In this document: piece after piece, positions 11,600-21,772 of the stretch
Layout of the letters: the number at the start of each line of letters is the position of its first letter
Position numbering within the stretch: position 1 is the stretch's first letter
Assembly: GCA_013407085.1 (NCBI GenBank)
Contig: JACCGJ010020255.1
Location: 111,150 to 175,149 of the forward strand
Direction: 5' to 3'
DNA: 64,000 bases
Source: Atriophallophorus winterbourni
Taxonomy: Eukaryota; Platyhelminthes; Trematoda; Plagiorchiida; Microphallidae
Notes under the pieces: model-generated
Told to the model about the DNA's origin: nothing
The model's input: the letters and a program-made list of their open reading frames with translations, nothing else
Databases searched by the model: none
Program-made: the position numbers and the translations under genes

Positions 11600-12190
11600 A
11601 CAAAGTCATTATTGGTTAAGCGCTTGAGGCGCATATGATCAACCAGCATATTTTGGTGATCACATCCTATGCACTTATAAACCGCAGACGGCTTGTAGCT
11701 ATTAGCCGTCATCAGGTGGATAAGGTAAGATCGAAGTCAGCCATCCTTGCAACAGTGGTAAATAGGTAAACAAAGTTTTACTTGAATCCAAATGTTATGT
11801 AGGGTTCGTACAACGAACCACGTTGTTTAAACACAGAATCACATAGTAATTTTCGGTAATGCACTCAAGGCGCATAAAGACAACCAGCTTATTGTGGTGC
11901 TCACATCCGCAAGCACATACATACCGCAGGTGGTTTGTGTCTTTTTGCCGTCATCAGATGGGGACAGTAATATCGGTTTCAGCCGGCCTTAAAACAGTGG
12001 TACAGTGAAAAACAACGGGATTTTCCTAAGAAAGACGATTTTCAAATTCATGAAGAGAAAGGGTTTTCTTGCCGAGCGCTCCAGATTATTACAAACAACC
12101 AATTAATTGTGGGACGTACACCCACTTTACGTGCATGCTACAACCGATTTCTAGCTGTTTGTGGCAATCAGATTATGACAATAAGATAAT
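11600..12190 (-). repeat. Short array of hammerhead-family repeat units (about 2.5)
   Basis: Repeat units have conserved boxes at 11,680-11,720, 11,925-11,965 and 12,140-12,180. On the minus strand the first reads CUGAUGA followed by CGGC and, after a longer loop, GCCG. The third keeps GAAA followed by UCGGUU. Spacing is about 220-245 bp. None keeps both core boxes. The array ends where segmental copy 1 begins. Confidence 0.65.
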
Positions 12191-13424
12191 GGTTATTAGG
12201 CCTTGAAACAGCAGATAAGTTGTAAATTATTGTACGATGTCTAGCCAATGCTACCTAAGATCCTTACAAAGATTCACGGTGTTCAAATGCAAAACCATAA
12301 CTTTGAGTTCTGGTCCAGTGCAGATTGTGCTCACGACCCTCCATATCTACAACATTTCAACCCTGCACGTATGGTATTCGGAATATTTTGTCTTCATGTA
12401 ACAAGCTAAACACTAGTTATGATAAAATGATCTTGTTTCACTTACAAACATATTAATATTGGATCGATAATGAGATAATTATTAAACGGTAGAGATTCAC
12501 AACGTGCATTTTACTTTAATGTCTTGGAAATATTCGGTTTACTCAGCAGGAATTCTCGGGACAAACGTGGACGCAACACTGGAATCGGATTTGTCCCTGG
12601 AGGATTTCGAATCGGAAAATTGAAATGCCGCCGGAATGAAGCTATACTCCTATTGTGCCGAGTTGCTCGCAGTGTTTAAAAAAATACAACGCGACATTGC
12701 ATCATTTTCTTTTTTTGATTCAGCAAAGTCATCTGAATAATCCTAACATTCGCGAGCCGAATAAAAATAACCAATCAATAATAGCCGTTAGAATACATTT
12801 CTCGAAGTCGATACTTTATGCAGAGTACTTATCATACTCTAAGCGTCTTTAACGGTCAGCGTAATTAAGGAAAGAAACAACTATTTTGGGTTGATGTTGA
12901 ATAATATAAAACTGAATACACTACTAGTGGATTTCTTGTTGGTAATACTTCTCGAAGTAAGTGAATGATTTTTAAATTCCACGTAATGAAAATGACTTAC
13001 GGCAAAAAAAGGATAAATTTGCGGCCAAAAGTGGTGTCATCAGCCCAAAATGATTTAGCTAATAGACTGACTGGAGCCGTTGTTCTTCATACAACGTTTT
13101 CCCAGTTTGATAAACAAAGTAATGTTTGAAAATGATCAGAAAGTCATAATCGTTAAAATGAATTTGGCAAAAGCAAGATTGTGAAATGTAGCTTAGTACG
13201 GCACGGCCTAAACAAAGGGAGAATTTCACACAAGTTCAGCATTGGTGTTTCAACAGGAACCACAAACTTCATATACATAATCACAAAATGGTGGAATTTT
13301 CAACAATGACATCAAATGTTTCTAACAAACACATTCTATGCAGCTGCTTTCTATCATATTTTCAACAGCGACTGAGTTCCGGGCTAATTAGCTACGCAAA
13401 TACATTTTTCTTTTTGATAAAATC
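12191..13424. other. Non-coding part of segmental copy 1
   Basis: Conserved with 25,215-26,320 but with no shared open frame. The first ~200 bp look like a decayed hammerhead-family unit. No other feature is recognised. Confidence 0.5.
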
Positions 13425-13880
13425 TATCACAGAGCTACAAAGTTAGTGATCGGTCTTCGCAATGTTCTGTATATCGGAAGATTGCGACGTCTGCGTCCAT
13501 GAGACTTTACGCAATGGAGGTTACGATGAGATATTATCATGACCTATAGAATAATGTCTACAAAAGGACATCCACTTATCCTCTTGCTTGATCGGTGTAA
13601 TGGAAAAGTGACAGGCGAACATTCCTTATAATTTACGAGCGAAGTTCCCGTATTGAGTGTCTGAGCTATTTTCTCGCCGTTCATTATTTGTATCTTTAGA
13701 ATTCCTTTTCCCCATATGTTATGGACTTTTTTGCATGGCCGTGTTTAAAGCGAAATTAGACTTACATATGCATAGGTATATCATTCGTGTTCTCTACTGC
13801 AGATATTCTCTTTTAATTTTAGGCTATTATATTTTCACATTTTCATTCATACCGTAATCCTGTGGTGTTGTAAAATATAA
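13425..13880 (+). mobile_element. CR1-like LINE, C-terminal and 3' fragment
   Basis: Broken frames read an IYHRATKLVIGL-like block, then RLRRLRP, MTYRIMSTKGHP and a terminal region ending near 13,870. The same fossil occurs at 32,485-32,960 and, in part, at 63,660-64,000. Confidence 0.65.
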
Positions 13881-14638
13881 CATTTTTCAACCATACATCG
13901 TTGAATCTTTAATCCTTAGGGCTGTTTGCAGCACAATATATTGGCTAATTATAAGATTCATTGCGCATTCACTTCTACAATCAGTTTGAGATTCTGTTAT
14001 TAAATACCGTGGTTCTTCGTGTGAAGCTTTTTCAAAAATAGATTTAATTTAAACCTCAACTCATCGCAGATTTCCAGGAACTCGTCCCTTCTGACAGAGA
14101 AGCTCTGTCACATAAAGTATGTTTGTACTAAAAGAGATCGTTTAAGTTACGTTTTATTGGATTGATTCAACTAATCTCAGGTTGCTGAAAAAATGCACTG
14201 ACCATCTGCAGAGCAGAGATTGCTTTGATGGGCAGATCAGATCAAGATGTGTTAATACATTCGCCAGCAACTTGTAAAGCGCTGCAAGCATTTCGTTTAT
14301 CTGAAGGCGAAGTAAAGTTTATTTGCGTAGCTTATATCATGCGTTCCCACACGTGGGGATACCGAATTTCTGTTTGATCTCATGTTAATAAATAAAAGCA
14401 CGATGTGTTTTGACGCAATCCCCCCGTAGAATTACCTCAACAATTCAACCTTGAATATGGGTGAGAAATCCTCGGAATGAAGATTGATGCCTGTCTAAGT
14501 TCAACACCGTTTTTAAACACCACACATTTGACAGAAGACTTCGTCATTTTGAAAGTATGTCCAATGCTTATGATTTACCTAAATTCCGACCATCTAAATT
14601 CATCTAAATTCAAATTATTTGAAACAACTTGCTGAGAA
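13881..14638. other. Conserved upstream region of the secreted-protein gene
   Basis: No coding sequence. It is well conserved with 32,961-33,715, which could reflect recent duplication rather than regulation. Confidence 0.4.
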
Positions 14639-14680
14639 CCAATAAGATTTCATCACACAATCCCATAATTCAGTATTTAG
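14639..14680 (+). promoter_or_regulatory. Possible core promoter of the secreted-protein gene
   Basis: A CCAAT box at 14,639-14,643 and an AT-rich GTATTTAG at 14,673-14,680 lie 40-85 bp upstream of the start codon. Both recur in copy 2 (about 33,716 and 33,750, there GTATTTAAG). This is pattern and position only. Confidence 0.2.
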
Positions 14681-14722
14681 GTCTTCAACACTGCTAAAAT
14701 CACAATCACTGTGTATGCGAAA

Positions 14723-14983
14723 ATGTCACTATTGGTTCTGCTCAGTTTGATACACGGTATGTTCTCAGTGGAAGGAACTGACCAAACAGAACAATCTTCG
14801 GATTGTTTCGCCCTGAGTCTTCTTCGTTCGCGTATGAGCATGTGTGACAGCTTCCAGTGGAAGATCACCAAGAACCACAAGCACCCTCTGCAAACGGATT
14901 CCAACCTGAACAATGCAATTTTGCAATGCGAGTTGCAATGCCGTCACAGCGTTTCGTGCCATCGGTTTACATACACAAAGGAG
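14723..14983 (+). CDS. Candidate secreted Cys-containing (PAN/apple-like) protein, exon 1, copy 1
   Basis: 87 codons. It starts with a signal peptide (MSLLVLLSLIHGMFSVEG) followed by a hydrophilic mature region with Cys at about residues 28, 41, 69, 73 and 79. The CELQC-x5-C-x-RFTY arrangement resembles PAN/apple domains (C-x3-C-x5-C-x-x-F-x-Y), an extracellular adhesion fold, but the match is only to this pattern. The frame ends at GAG and is followed by a good donor GTACGT at 14,984, phase 0. Copy 2 begins with ATG four codons earlier, where this copy has GTG, so I take the internal ATG here. Against copy 2 there are 13 replacement and 4 silent differences. The frame is open and all Cys are kept. 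The full gene model is unproven. Confidence 0.5.
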
Positions 14984-15353
14984 GTACGTGAATATTAAAG
15001 CCAATTGGATGTCGCATATAAATTACTTTGAATTACATAAGTGATATTTTCACACCCAGCATAGTTGGATATCTTTAGTCTACCTCAATCTAGATCTGGT
15101 GGGTGCCTACCAGAATTTACTAAACCTAGTCTAATTAACTCATTTCCGCCCATAATAATTGTGTATAGTATTTTTGCAGTTTTTGGTTTAAATTACTTTT
15201 CCGGATTTGGTTAAACACAAAAGCGCTCAAAAATGTTTCTTGAATAAAATAAAAATATTGCTTGTCAACTTTCGTGGTTACTCGGGAGTGATGAAATACT
15301 TTATGTGTTCATAGCATAATAAAAACAAATAACTGCTTTTATGTCACCTAGAG

Positions 15354-15480
15354 CCAGTATGGAATGCCTTTATACAATCTGGATGAAGATACAAGTTACA
15401 CATCTTGCAAATATGTGTTGAACGGCGTACACATTTCACTTGTATCCTGCGTGTTTAGATTCGCCTTTCGTGGTCCAATG
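15354..15480 (+). CDS. Candidate exon 2 of the secreted protein, copy 1
   Basis: After an AG at about 15,358 the frame reads GMPLYNLDEDTSYTSCKYVL and continues with further Cys. The copy 2 version has SCYRSCEYVLHG. A two-base indel between copies lies near the end, and no donor fits both copies, so boundaries are uncertain. Confidence 0.3.
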
Positions 15481-15888
15481 TTGTTAATAATTGTACCTGA
15501 TTACATCAAATGAGGATTTGGATGGTGCAATTGTTGGGTCAGAATGCTTCCGTTTGGTGCCATAAGTAGCTACGTTTGCGAACACATGTTGTCTAGTGAA
15601 ATCTAATAGAGGTATTTTGTGCCCGTTTCTTTTATATCCCATCCATGCATTCACAACATGCGTGTTTTAATACGCAACGTGTTTCGGAATGTCGGCAGAA
15701 CACCTTGCTAACAGCTGAGGTGATTGTATAGCTTGATGAAAAACACCTGAAAGAAATTTCTTCAAGTTAACCAATTCGTGCTTGTTTCACCGACCATAAT
15801 AATTTCGGCATGGTTAAATAGCTACTTGCGTTATTCTTCTACTTCTGTTTTATAATTAGCTCAGCTATTCCGTTTCATTGTTTCTCAG

Positions 15889-15980
15889 TCAATAGCTTGT
15901 GGGTTCATGGTTGCGTATGCCGGATCTTTAGGGTTTACTGTTCTACACTTGTGCTGGATGGTGGTGGTTTTCCAATGTAT
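15889..15980 (+). CDS. Candidate exon 3 of the secreted protein, copy 1
   Basis: A strong acceptor (TTTCTCAG) ends at 15,888. The phase-2 frame reads LWVHGCVCRIFRVYCSTLVL up to FPMY at 15,980, with three Cys. In copy 2 this frame runs without interruption into the terminal exon. Here it is split by a 308-bp stretch with a possible GTTGAG donor at 15,981. Confidence 0.35.
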
Positions 15981-16288
15981 GTTGAGTGGAACCTTCCAGG
16001 CTAACAATTCTAATAGGAAATAAACAATCTGTCTTGTCATTTGCGATCATCAGGTAGCGACAGTACTATCGAGATCCGCATGTCTCGAAACAGTGGAAAA
16101 TGGTAAATAATTTGCGATTGTAATCCAATGTTAGAAACGTTCAGTCCAATCAACATGTTCAAAACGAAGAGCTCGCGAACGTACAGATGGTGTTGAACCC
16201 ATCGTTTTGAACAAAGATCTAAGTTGGCATTAATTTTTATCACACGCACGCACAACACGACCTGTATCGTGCCGTCTTTACTATTCAG
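15981..16288 (-). repeat. Copy-1-specific insert carrying a hammerhead-family unit
   Basis: Missing from copy 2, where exon sequence is continuous (34,909-35,135). Its ends carry two versions of the repeat's GACAGTA-AxATC box (about 16,058 and 16,294) about 235 bp apart, the unit length of the family. On the minus strand the right end retains GGUC-GUGU. A phase-0 splice (donor 15,981, acceptor AG at 16,287-16,288) would remove it cleanly. Confidence 0.5.
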
Positions 16289-16423
16289 GCAGAGACAGTA
16301 AAATCAGGATATGCACGCTATTTTGAAGATAAACGCGTCATGGATTTATTGTCCATTCAAACGAAGCTTATAACGATTGCCCCGAGTATTAAAGATTTCT
16401 TAAATGCAATGTCTCGAGAATAA
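16289..16423 (+). CDS. Candidate terminal exon of the secreted protein, copy 1
   Basis: After the acceptor CTTTACTATTCAG the frame reads through VKSGYARYFEDKRVMDLLSI to the end NAMSRE and a TAA at 16,421. The same 39-residue end is identical in copy 2. The first codons overlap the GACAGTAAAATCAGGAT box of the hammerhead repeat, so the exon start may derive from that repeat. Confidence 0.4.
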   Translation, partial: AETVKSGYARYFEDKRVMDLLSIQTKLITIAPSIKDFLNAMSRE

Positions 16424-16524
16424 TTCACCAAGTTTCCAGAATAAGAATCACGAAATCCTTGTGTTCAAATTCATTATATTTATTTTGAAATTATGCACAA
16501 TTGAAATATTTCACTGAACCTGCT

Positions 16525-16605
16525 CTTACTGTCTTCACCTGATGAAAACAAATATCCAGAATCTGGTTTTTGTGTATAACTACGGCGGATGTGAGCACCA
16601 CAATA
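16525..16605 (+). repeat. Decayed hammerhead-family unit
   Basis: CACCUGAUGA is intact on the plus strand, followed by AAAC and then GAAU in place of GAAA. It recurs at 35,244-35,325 in segmental copy 2. It lies about 100 bp after the stop of the terminal exon. Confidence 0.5.
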
Positions 16606-16889
16606 TATTTCTTTTAATATTTTATAGGTTCTGAGTTCGGCCTAACACATTCAAAATAGCACCGTGCTTCCTTTCTTTTCAGAGGTGTTATTTGTCGGTC
16701 GGTCGCTCCATGGAACACGAAGTAGAAGATTCTGAAATAATTGGCAGTTACCAAATGGCATGTTGTAGTGAGTGATTTTGCGGTACACTGTGGATGTTGC
16801 CTTTGCTAATCCGTCCGTTGTAAAACAGACCCATTTGTTCACTCACGTGTGCCCGAACACATGTTATAAGGGTTTAAACCGATAATCAT

Positions 16890-17480
16890 GAACAAAGTAC
16901 TAAATTGCCCAGAAATCTACTGCATAATCTATCGTGGTGCGAATGTAGACGTTCATTAACTTTGATAACGTTACTAGAATCTTCCAAAAAATCTGTTTGC
17001 CTGTTGATATATATTCTGGGAGTACACCTTGTTCTTCAGATTCCCAATAATCCATACTCCAAGATATGTATGCAGCCAGCTCCGTGTCCAAGTTTAAGTT
17101 ATCAATCGATATGTCCAAGAAAAACTAATGCCAACGTGTCGCATCTCACTTTTCCGTATGTTGAATATCATATCATTCATGGCCGCACAAGTTGACTCCT
17201 TGTCCTAATCCCTTCGCAGTTTCTTACAATCATCTGCAGAACTGATTTGCGTCCAAATTAAAATATCATACGCAAACAGATTATTTTGGAGGCGATAATC
17301 TTTCATGTATAAACGAAAGAGGAGTGGGCCTAGCATGGATCCTTGTTCGACATGGCTGGTGATTTTGAACATTTGAGATAACGCTCCGTTTACATTAACT
17401 CGGGCCTGGCGATCTTACAGTCGATCACCCAACCACGAGAATAATGCTTCCTAAAGCGCTTTCTATATGTTATTGGGTTG
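16890..17480 (-). mobile_element. CR1-like LINE, reverse-transcriptase fragment
   Basis: Minus-strand frames read GSMLGPLLFRLYMKDYRLQN followed by LFAYD, where the catalytic box should be FADD, then NIRKSEMRHVGI. The copy at 35,610-36,200 keeps FADD at the same place, so the A-to-Y change is specific to copy 1. Both copies have stops. Confidence 0.75.
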
Positions 17481-17767
17481 GATTTTGAAGTTCAACTAAG
17501 TTAAAAGTCAGAAGTATGGTGCATCAACATCACAAGATTACACGCCATCAAACTATTTCGAGATTAACGGTGTAATAATATGCTGTTATCCCATTGTGTT
17601 TCAATGAAATCAACGAAATGGTACTTATTCTTGTTAGTTAACTTGACTTGACGGCACCAATGTGAGCAACCCCGATTTCAAAACTAATTTTGTTTTATTC
17701 GTTCATTGGCTAAATGAATACAGGATGACTGAATTAGTAACAATAATACAATAATGCGATTGTTTGG

Positions 17768-18061
17768 ATGAGCACTTTTGATACGGTACCATGTATTTCA
17801 GATCCAAAAGTAGCGAACATACAGGACTCGATCGTGGAACAAAAACAGAAAACCAATGAACGGAAAAGAAGCCCACGGCATACAAATAAATTCGAGAAAG
17901 AATCCCGAATGTCAAATCGTATTCAAAAGAAACTAAAACGTGTTAAAAACAAAATGAATAAAATGGGAAATGAACTGGACTGGTTTCAGAGACTCATGAG
18001 TAACTTTATCAGTGACCTCAAAAGTCGATTGGCACGAGTAACTGATTGGCTCCATCAATGA
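17768..18061 (+). CDS. Candidate basic coiled-coil-like terminal exon, copy 1
   Basis: A 97-codon open frame starts at 17,768. A good acceptor (TGTATTTCAG, ending 17,801) suggests the real exon may begin at 17,802. The product is rich in Lys, Arg, Gln and Asn with heptad-like spacing (KRVKNKMNKMGNELDWFQRL) and ends LHQ-stop. No family is recognised. Copy 2 differs by an in-frame 9-bp length change and mostly conservative substitutions, which supports a coding past. Copy 3 is broken. It lies 1.3 kb after the secreted-protein stop and could be a separate gene. Confidence 0.4.
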   Translation: MSTFDTVPCISDPKVANIQDSIVEQKQKTNERKRSPRHTNKFEKESRMSNRIQKKLKRVKNKMNKMGNELDWFQRLMSNFISDLKSRLARVTDWLHQ

Positions 18062-19499
18062 AATTGCAATTTGCATAAAAACATGACACGTTTTATATTC
18101 ATCCACAAATGCGGATTATTTTAAAGCTAAATTCATTAAGAAAAATGATTAATAAATTTTTGTTTTTGGGATTCGTTTAGCCTCCAGCGAAGATGTTTTA
18201 TCAGATCAAGGTCAATAGTCAGAATATGGAATATCTCTTTATCAACAACCTCAAATTCATCTTTCCCTGAAATGAAATCCAAAGAATCTCCGGTCATGTA
18301 GATACAAAGCCTATCATTTGACCAATTTACTTATCGCAATGTGGCTCACAGAGCATGCGTGAAAGTGTTACAATTTGTGATAATGAAAAAAAAACGATTT
18401 ACTAAATATCAACACAAATGTAGTTAGAATAATTGTTCTTTCATTGCTGCACTAAATGTCATACGGTAAAGATTTTAACCTTAATAAATTGCGTGTCTAC
18501 TAGCCATCGTGTTATCTATTTTTACTGCAGTGAATTGACTTCCTTGAGGTCAGCTTAGTAGCCTGCACGCAATAGTTGATCTGCTAAAGCTGAGTCGCCT
18601 TTGTCTGTGTTTAATCATACTATGAAAATACCGCTTCACTATTTTCAAACTCATGCAATTAGATCGATATTTTAGCGCGTTATATATTCAACCTCGCCAC
18701 TACATAATTCTTTCATTCTACTTGGATATACTCTGTGACAGATTTAATATTATTGGGTGTAACATAGTTTATTACTTCACCACTGTTTCAAGTGTCACTG
18801 TATCTAATATTACTATCCACGCCTGATGAACGTTTACAGTCAGAAATCGGTTATGGAGTAACTCAGAAGCAGCCATACAAAATAACTGTTTATTTTTCAT
18901 TTTTTCATCGTTCGAAATCAGATCCAATGTGTGAATTGGTTTTCCAAGTGTTAGATTTACCCATGTTATCTGCAATTACTTCTGAATCTAAATTTTTATC
19001 TATCGCTTTATCACTGATTCAAGGCTGGCTGATATTAACACCCGATATTGCAAAAAGTGAATAACCAGTTGTGTGTTCCTGTCTACGTGGAGTGAGTGTG
19101 AGCCGTCTCAAACGTGTTTCTCCTAGAAGCTATGTTGTTGTATTGAAATGATTAAAAGAGATTGCTAAACTTGTCTGTCCATTGTTTATACAGTTACAAC
19201 CACCATAAGATCACCTCATGATACCACCTACCAACCACACGATCAACATATTTGGCTTCTTTTCACATATGTTTTTCTGCATTCAACATTAGTTCGATAA
19301 TTTTGCTGTTTTCAACTCAGACACAGTTTTGTCTGATTTACTAAAAGCACATATGAAATTATTTTTCACTGTCTACCTTCCATCTGTTGGCTCGACTAGA
19401 GGGGAAACATGTCCAAAAGGCTCACATTCCTTTTCGTTTTGTGATTATGTTTCTTTTGAAATTTTGATTTAGTTGTGTGTGGTCAAAGTAAGAAATTTG
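18062..19499. other. Non-coding part of segmental copy 1
   Basis: Aligned with 36,775-38,230 and 46,740-48,150 but without a shared frame. It contains one decayed hammerhead-family unit at 18,800-18,870 (plus strand, CUGAUGA and GAAA both intact, stem II lost), also present near 37,570 and 47,505. Confidence 0.5.
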
Positions 19500-19905
19500 G
19501 CAAACTTACTTCGCTCATAGTAATGTGTTGCTCACATTATCGCACTTACACCCTACTACCGGTTTCCGGCTGTTTTCCGTCATCATCTGAAGAGAGTATA
19601 AATTAGGTTGAGCGAGCCTTGAAACAGTGGATAAATGGTAAACCAGGTACTACATGAATGTCACTGTTGCATAGGATTCGTACAACGATCAAGTATGTTC
19701 AAACACAGAATCACATATTGATTCTTGGTCAAGCACTCAAGGCGCTCATGAATGACAAAAGTGATGTGTTTCACAGATCTTCGCACTTACAAACCACTAC
19801 CGGTTTTTGGGTGTTTGCCGTCTACAGGCGTAGAACGTAAGATAAGGTTCAGTGAGCACTGAAACAGTGGGTAAGTGATAATCGAAGTTATACTTGTACG
19901 CAGTT
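19500..19905 (-). repeat. Two tandem hammerhead-family units (second subfamily)
   Basis: Units about 235 bp apart. On the minus strand the first (19,551-19,592) reads AUGAUGA, CGGA-AAACA-GCCG, GAAA, CCGGUA, GUAG. The second (19,778-19,822) has CUGUAGA and AAAA. Stem II is of the CGGC/GCCG type. Conserved in copy 2 at 38,240-38,650. Confidence 0.6.
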
Positions 19906-20219
19906 GTTGATGAGAATGCAACAACCAGTGCAGACCGCAATTAATCAAAGATAACTGAAATCTCGTAAAATTATTTAAAAATCAGAAGTATTCTTATAGT
20001 TTTATCAATTAATTTTTCAGAATGACATTTTGATCGTAAGAACCCAATTAAGAAACGCTGAGAGAGGGAGAATGATCAACTTTGAGCCTACGATTTCTGC
20101 TTTGAAAAATCGTTTTGGGGAATCAACCGACATCGGCATTATAATCGGGATTGTGGGATGTTACACGAACGAAAGCAAATGCTCAAGCAATAAACTAGGA
20201 GTAATCTTCATGAAATAGA

Positions 20220-21724
20220 CTGGTTCCGTTGACTGAAATTAGGTTAACATAGACTTTAGTTTCTACTAAAATTTCATATTTTTATGTTTCCAGTTGCTTT
20301 TGGTCGCCTTCATCCGATATCAACCATGGGTTTACATCAAATTCGCATGACAGCTTTGTGTTTCAAGATGTTTTATATGTCCAAATCTTTCAGACAATGA
20401 GGAACTATCTTTACCGCTGCGCTCATTACGATTGGCGACAGTTGCACATTGACGGGATGATAAGCGTTTAGCAGCCCATAGCAGTAGCTGGTCTTCTCTG
20501 GCATGCAGATAACGCTTTAGAAAATGCTTTCGAAGTTAGCGATCAAGAACAAATACTTCAAAACACGTAGAAAAAATTTCAAAGCCTCCGAACGTTTTTA
20601 TACCGCAAGTTAGGTCTTCCTAGTGGATAACTTGATGATTGCATCTCACCATAGAATAGATCTTTTTATATATTATGCCAACATGACGTAGGTATCCCGC
20701 CTTATATGATGTTGTTCAATCTTGTGTTACGCATCGACACAGATTAATAGACAGATATCTTATAAATATCTCTTAATAGCCCCGAATAACTCAAACATTT
20801 CTCCAAAGTGTGTCACTTCCATCTCGTTCGTCCTGTAAATACATACCCTTGCCGCGAAGGTCCGATTTGACCGAACTTGACGTATTGCACATCGTTCAAA
20901 TCTTACTAATGTTCTCCTTATTATATTTTTCAACAACTGGTTATCGTTAAAACATCACTCGTGCGACTCTTCCTACACTCGGAATCTTCTCTTTTCCATC
21001 TGTATTATTGGTTAGTGAGTGCAATATCAAACGACTATCAATCATCATGGGTCGCAAGTGCATAATGTGATCTCACTGTTCAGCAAATCTGATATTGATT
21101 TTATCAGTTATGTTACGGTTGTGGTTCTCTCTAGCCCAGAGCAGGGCAAGCAGCACTCAAAAACATAACATTCATCAGTGTTTCCAGCGTTCCCATGTTT
21201 TAACGGAGTGTGATATTCTCAACCTCAGCGTTTCTCAGTTTTCGCAAATGTGTAACACGCTTTTACGCGAACTAAAACAGTGTTGTACATGAAAAATTGC
21301 GCTTAAATACATATCAAATATTCATGTCAATATAAGCGTGGAAAAATTTAAACGTGTCCAAAATGATATTCTGCTTACATCGCCGGATTAAAAGTGTTTC
21401 CGTCGTTTTCTTTGTGATGGTAATCGCATTGACATATCTTTATTACTAGGCCACTATTATTTTATGGGTTTGGGTCACATATGGAGAAAATACTTCAACT
21501 ATGAACGAAATACAACTTTAAGAAATAGGGAACTTGAGCACATACAACTTCAAGCAGAGAAACAACAAAAGGTGTTTTTTTCCTCCTGCCGAACGTAGAT
21601 CCGGCAAATTGTGTGAAAATGGCACATAAAAGTCGAGTTAATATCCCGTGAGATTTACTTCAGAGTCAAAACTGGAATATCCTATTTGGCTGTCCCACAA
21701 GAATACGCCCACGGAACGCTCTTG
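20220..21724. other. Non-coding part of segmental copy 1
   Basis: Aligned with 39,800-41,232. Open frames of one copy are not preserved in the other. Nothing recognised. Confidence 0.5.
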
Positions 21725-21772
21725 TTTTAAATATATATAATATAATATATAATAATATATATAATATATATG
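21725..21772. repeat. (TA)n-rich tract
   Basis: TA/AAT repeats directly preceding a LINE fragment. Copy 2 has only a short TATATATATA at 44,357, so the tract expanded or contracted after duplication. Confidence 0.85.

Noticed and set aside
18800..18870. Active hammerhead at 18.8 kb
   Set aside because: CUGAUGA and GAAA are present but stem II (ACGU-UUACA-GUCA) does not pair and the cleavage region is mutated; kept only as a decayed family member.
20030..20218. 62-codon frame in segmental copy 1
   Set aside because: Not preserved in the aligned region of copy 2 (38.77-38.94 kb), so not under coding constraint.
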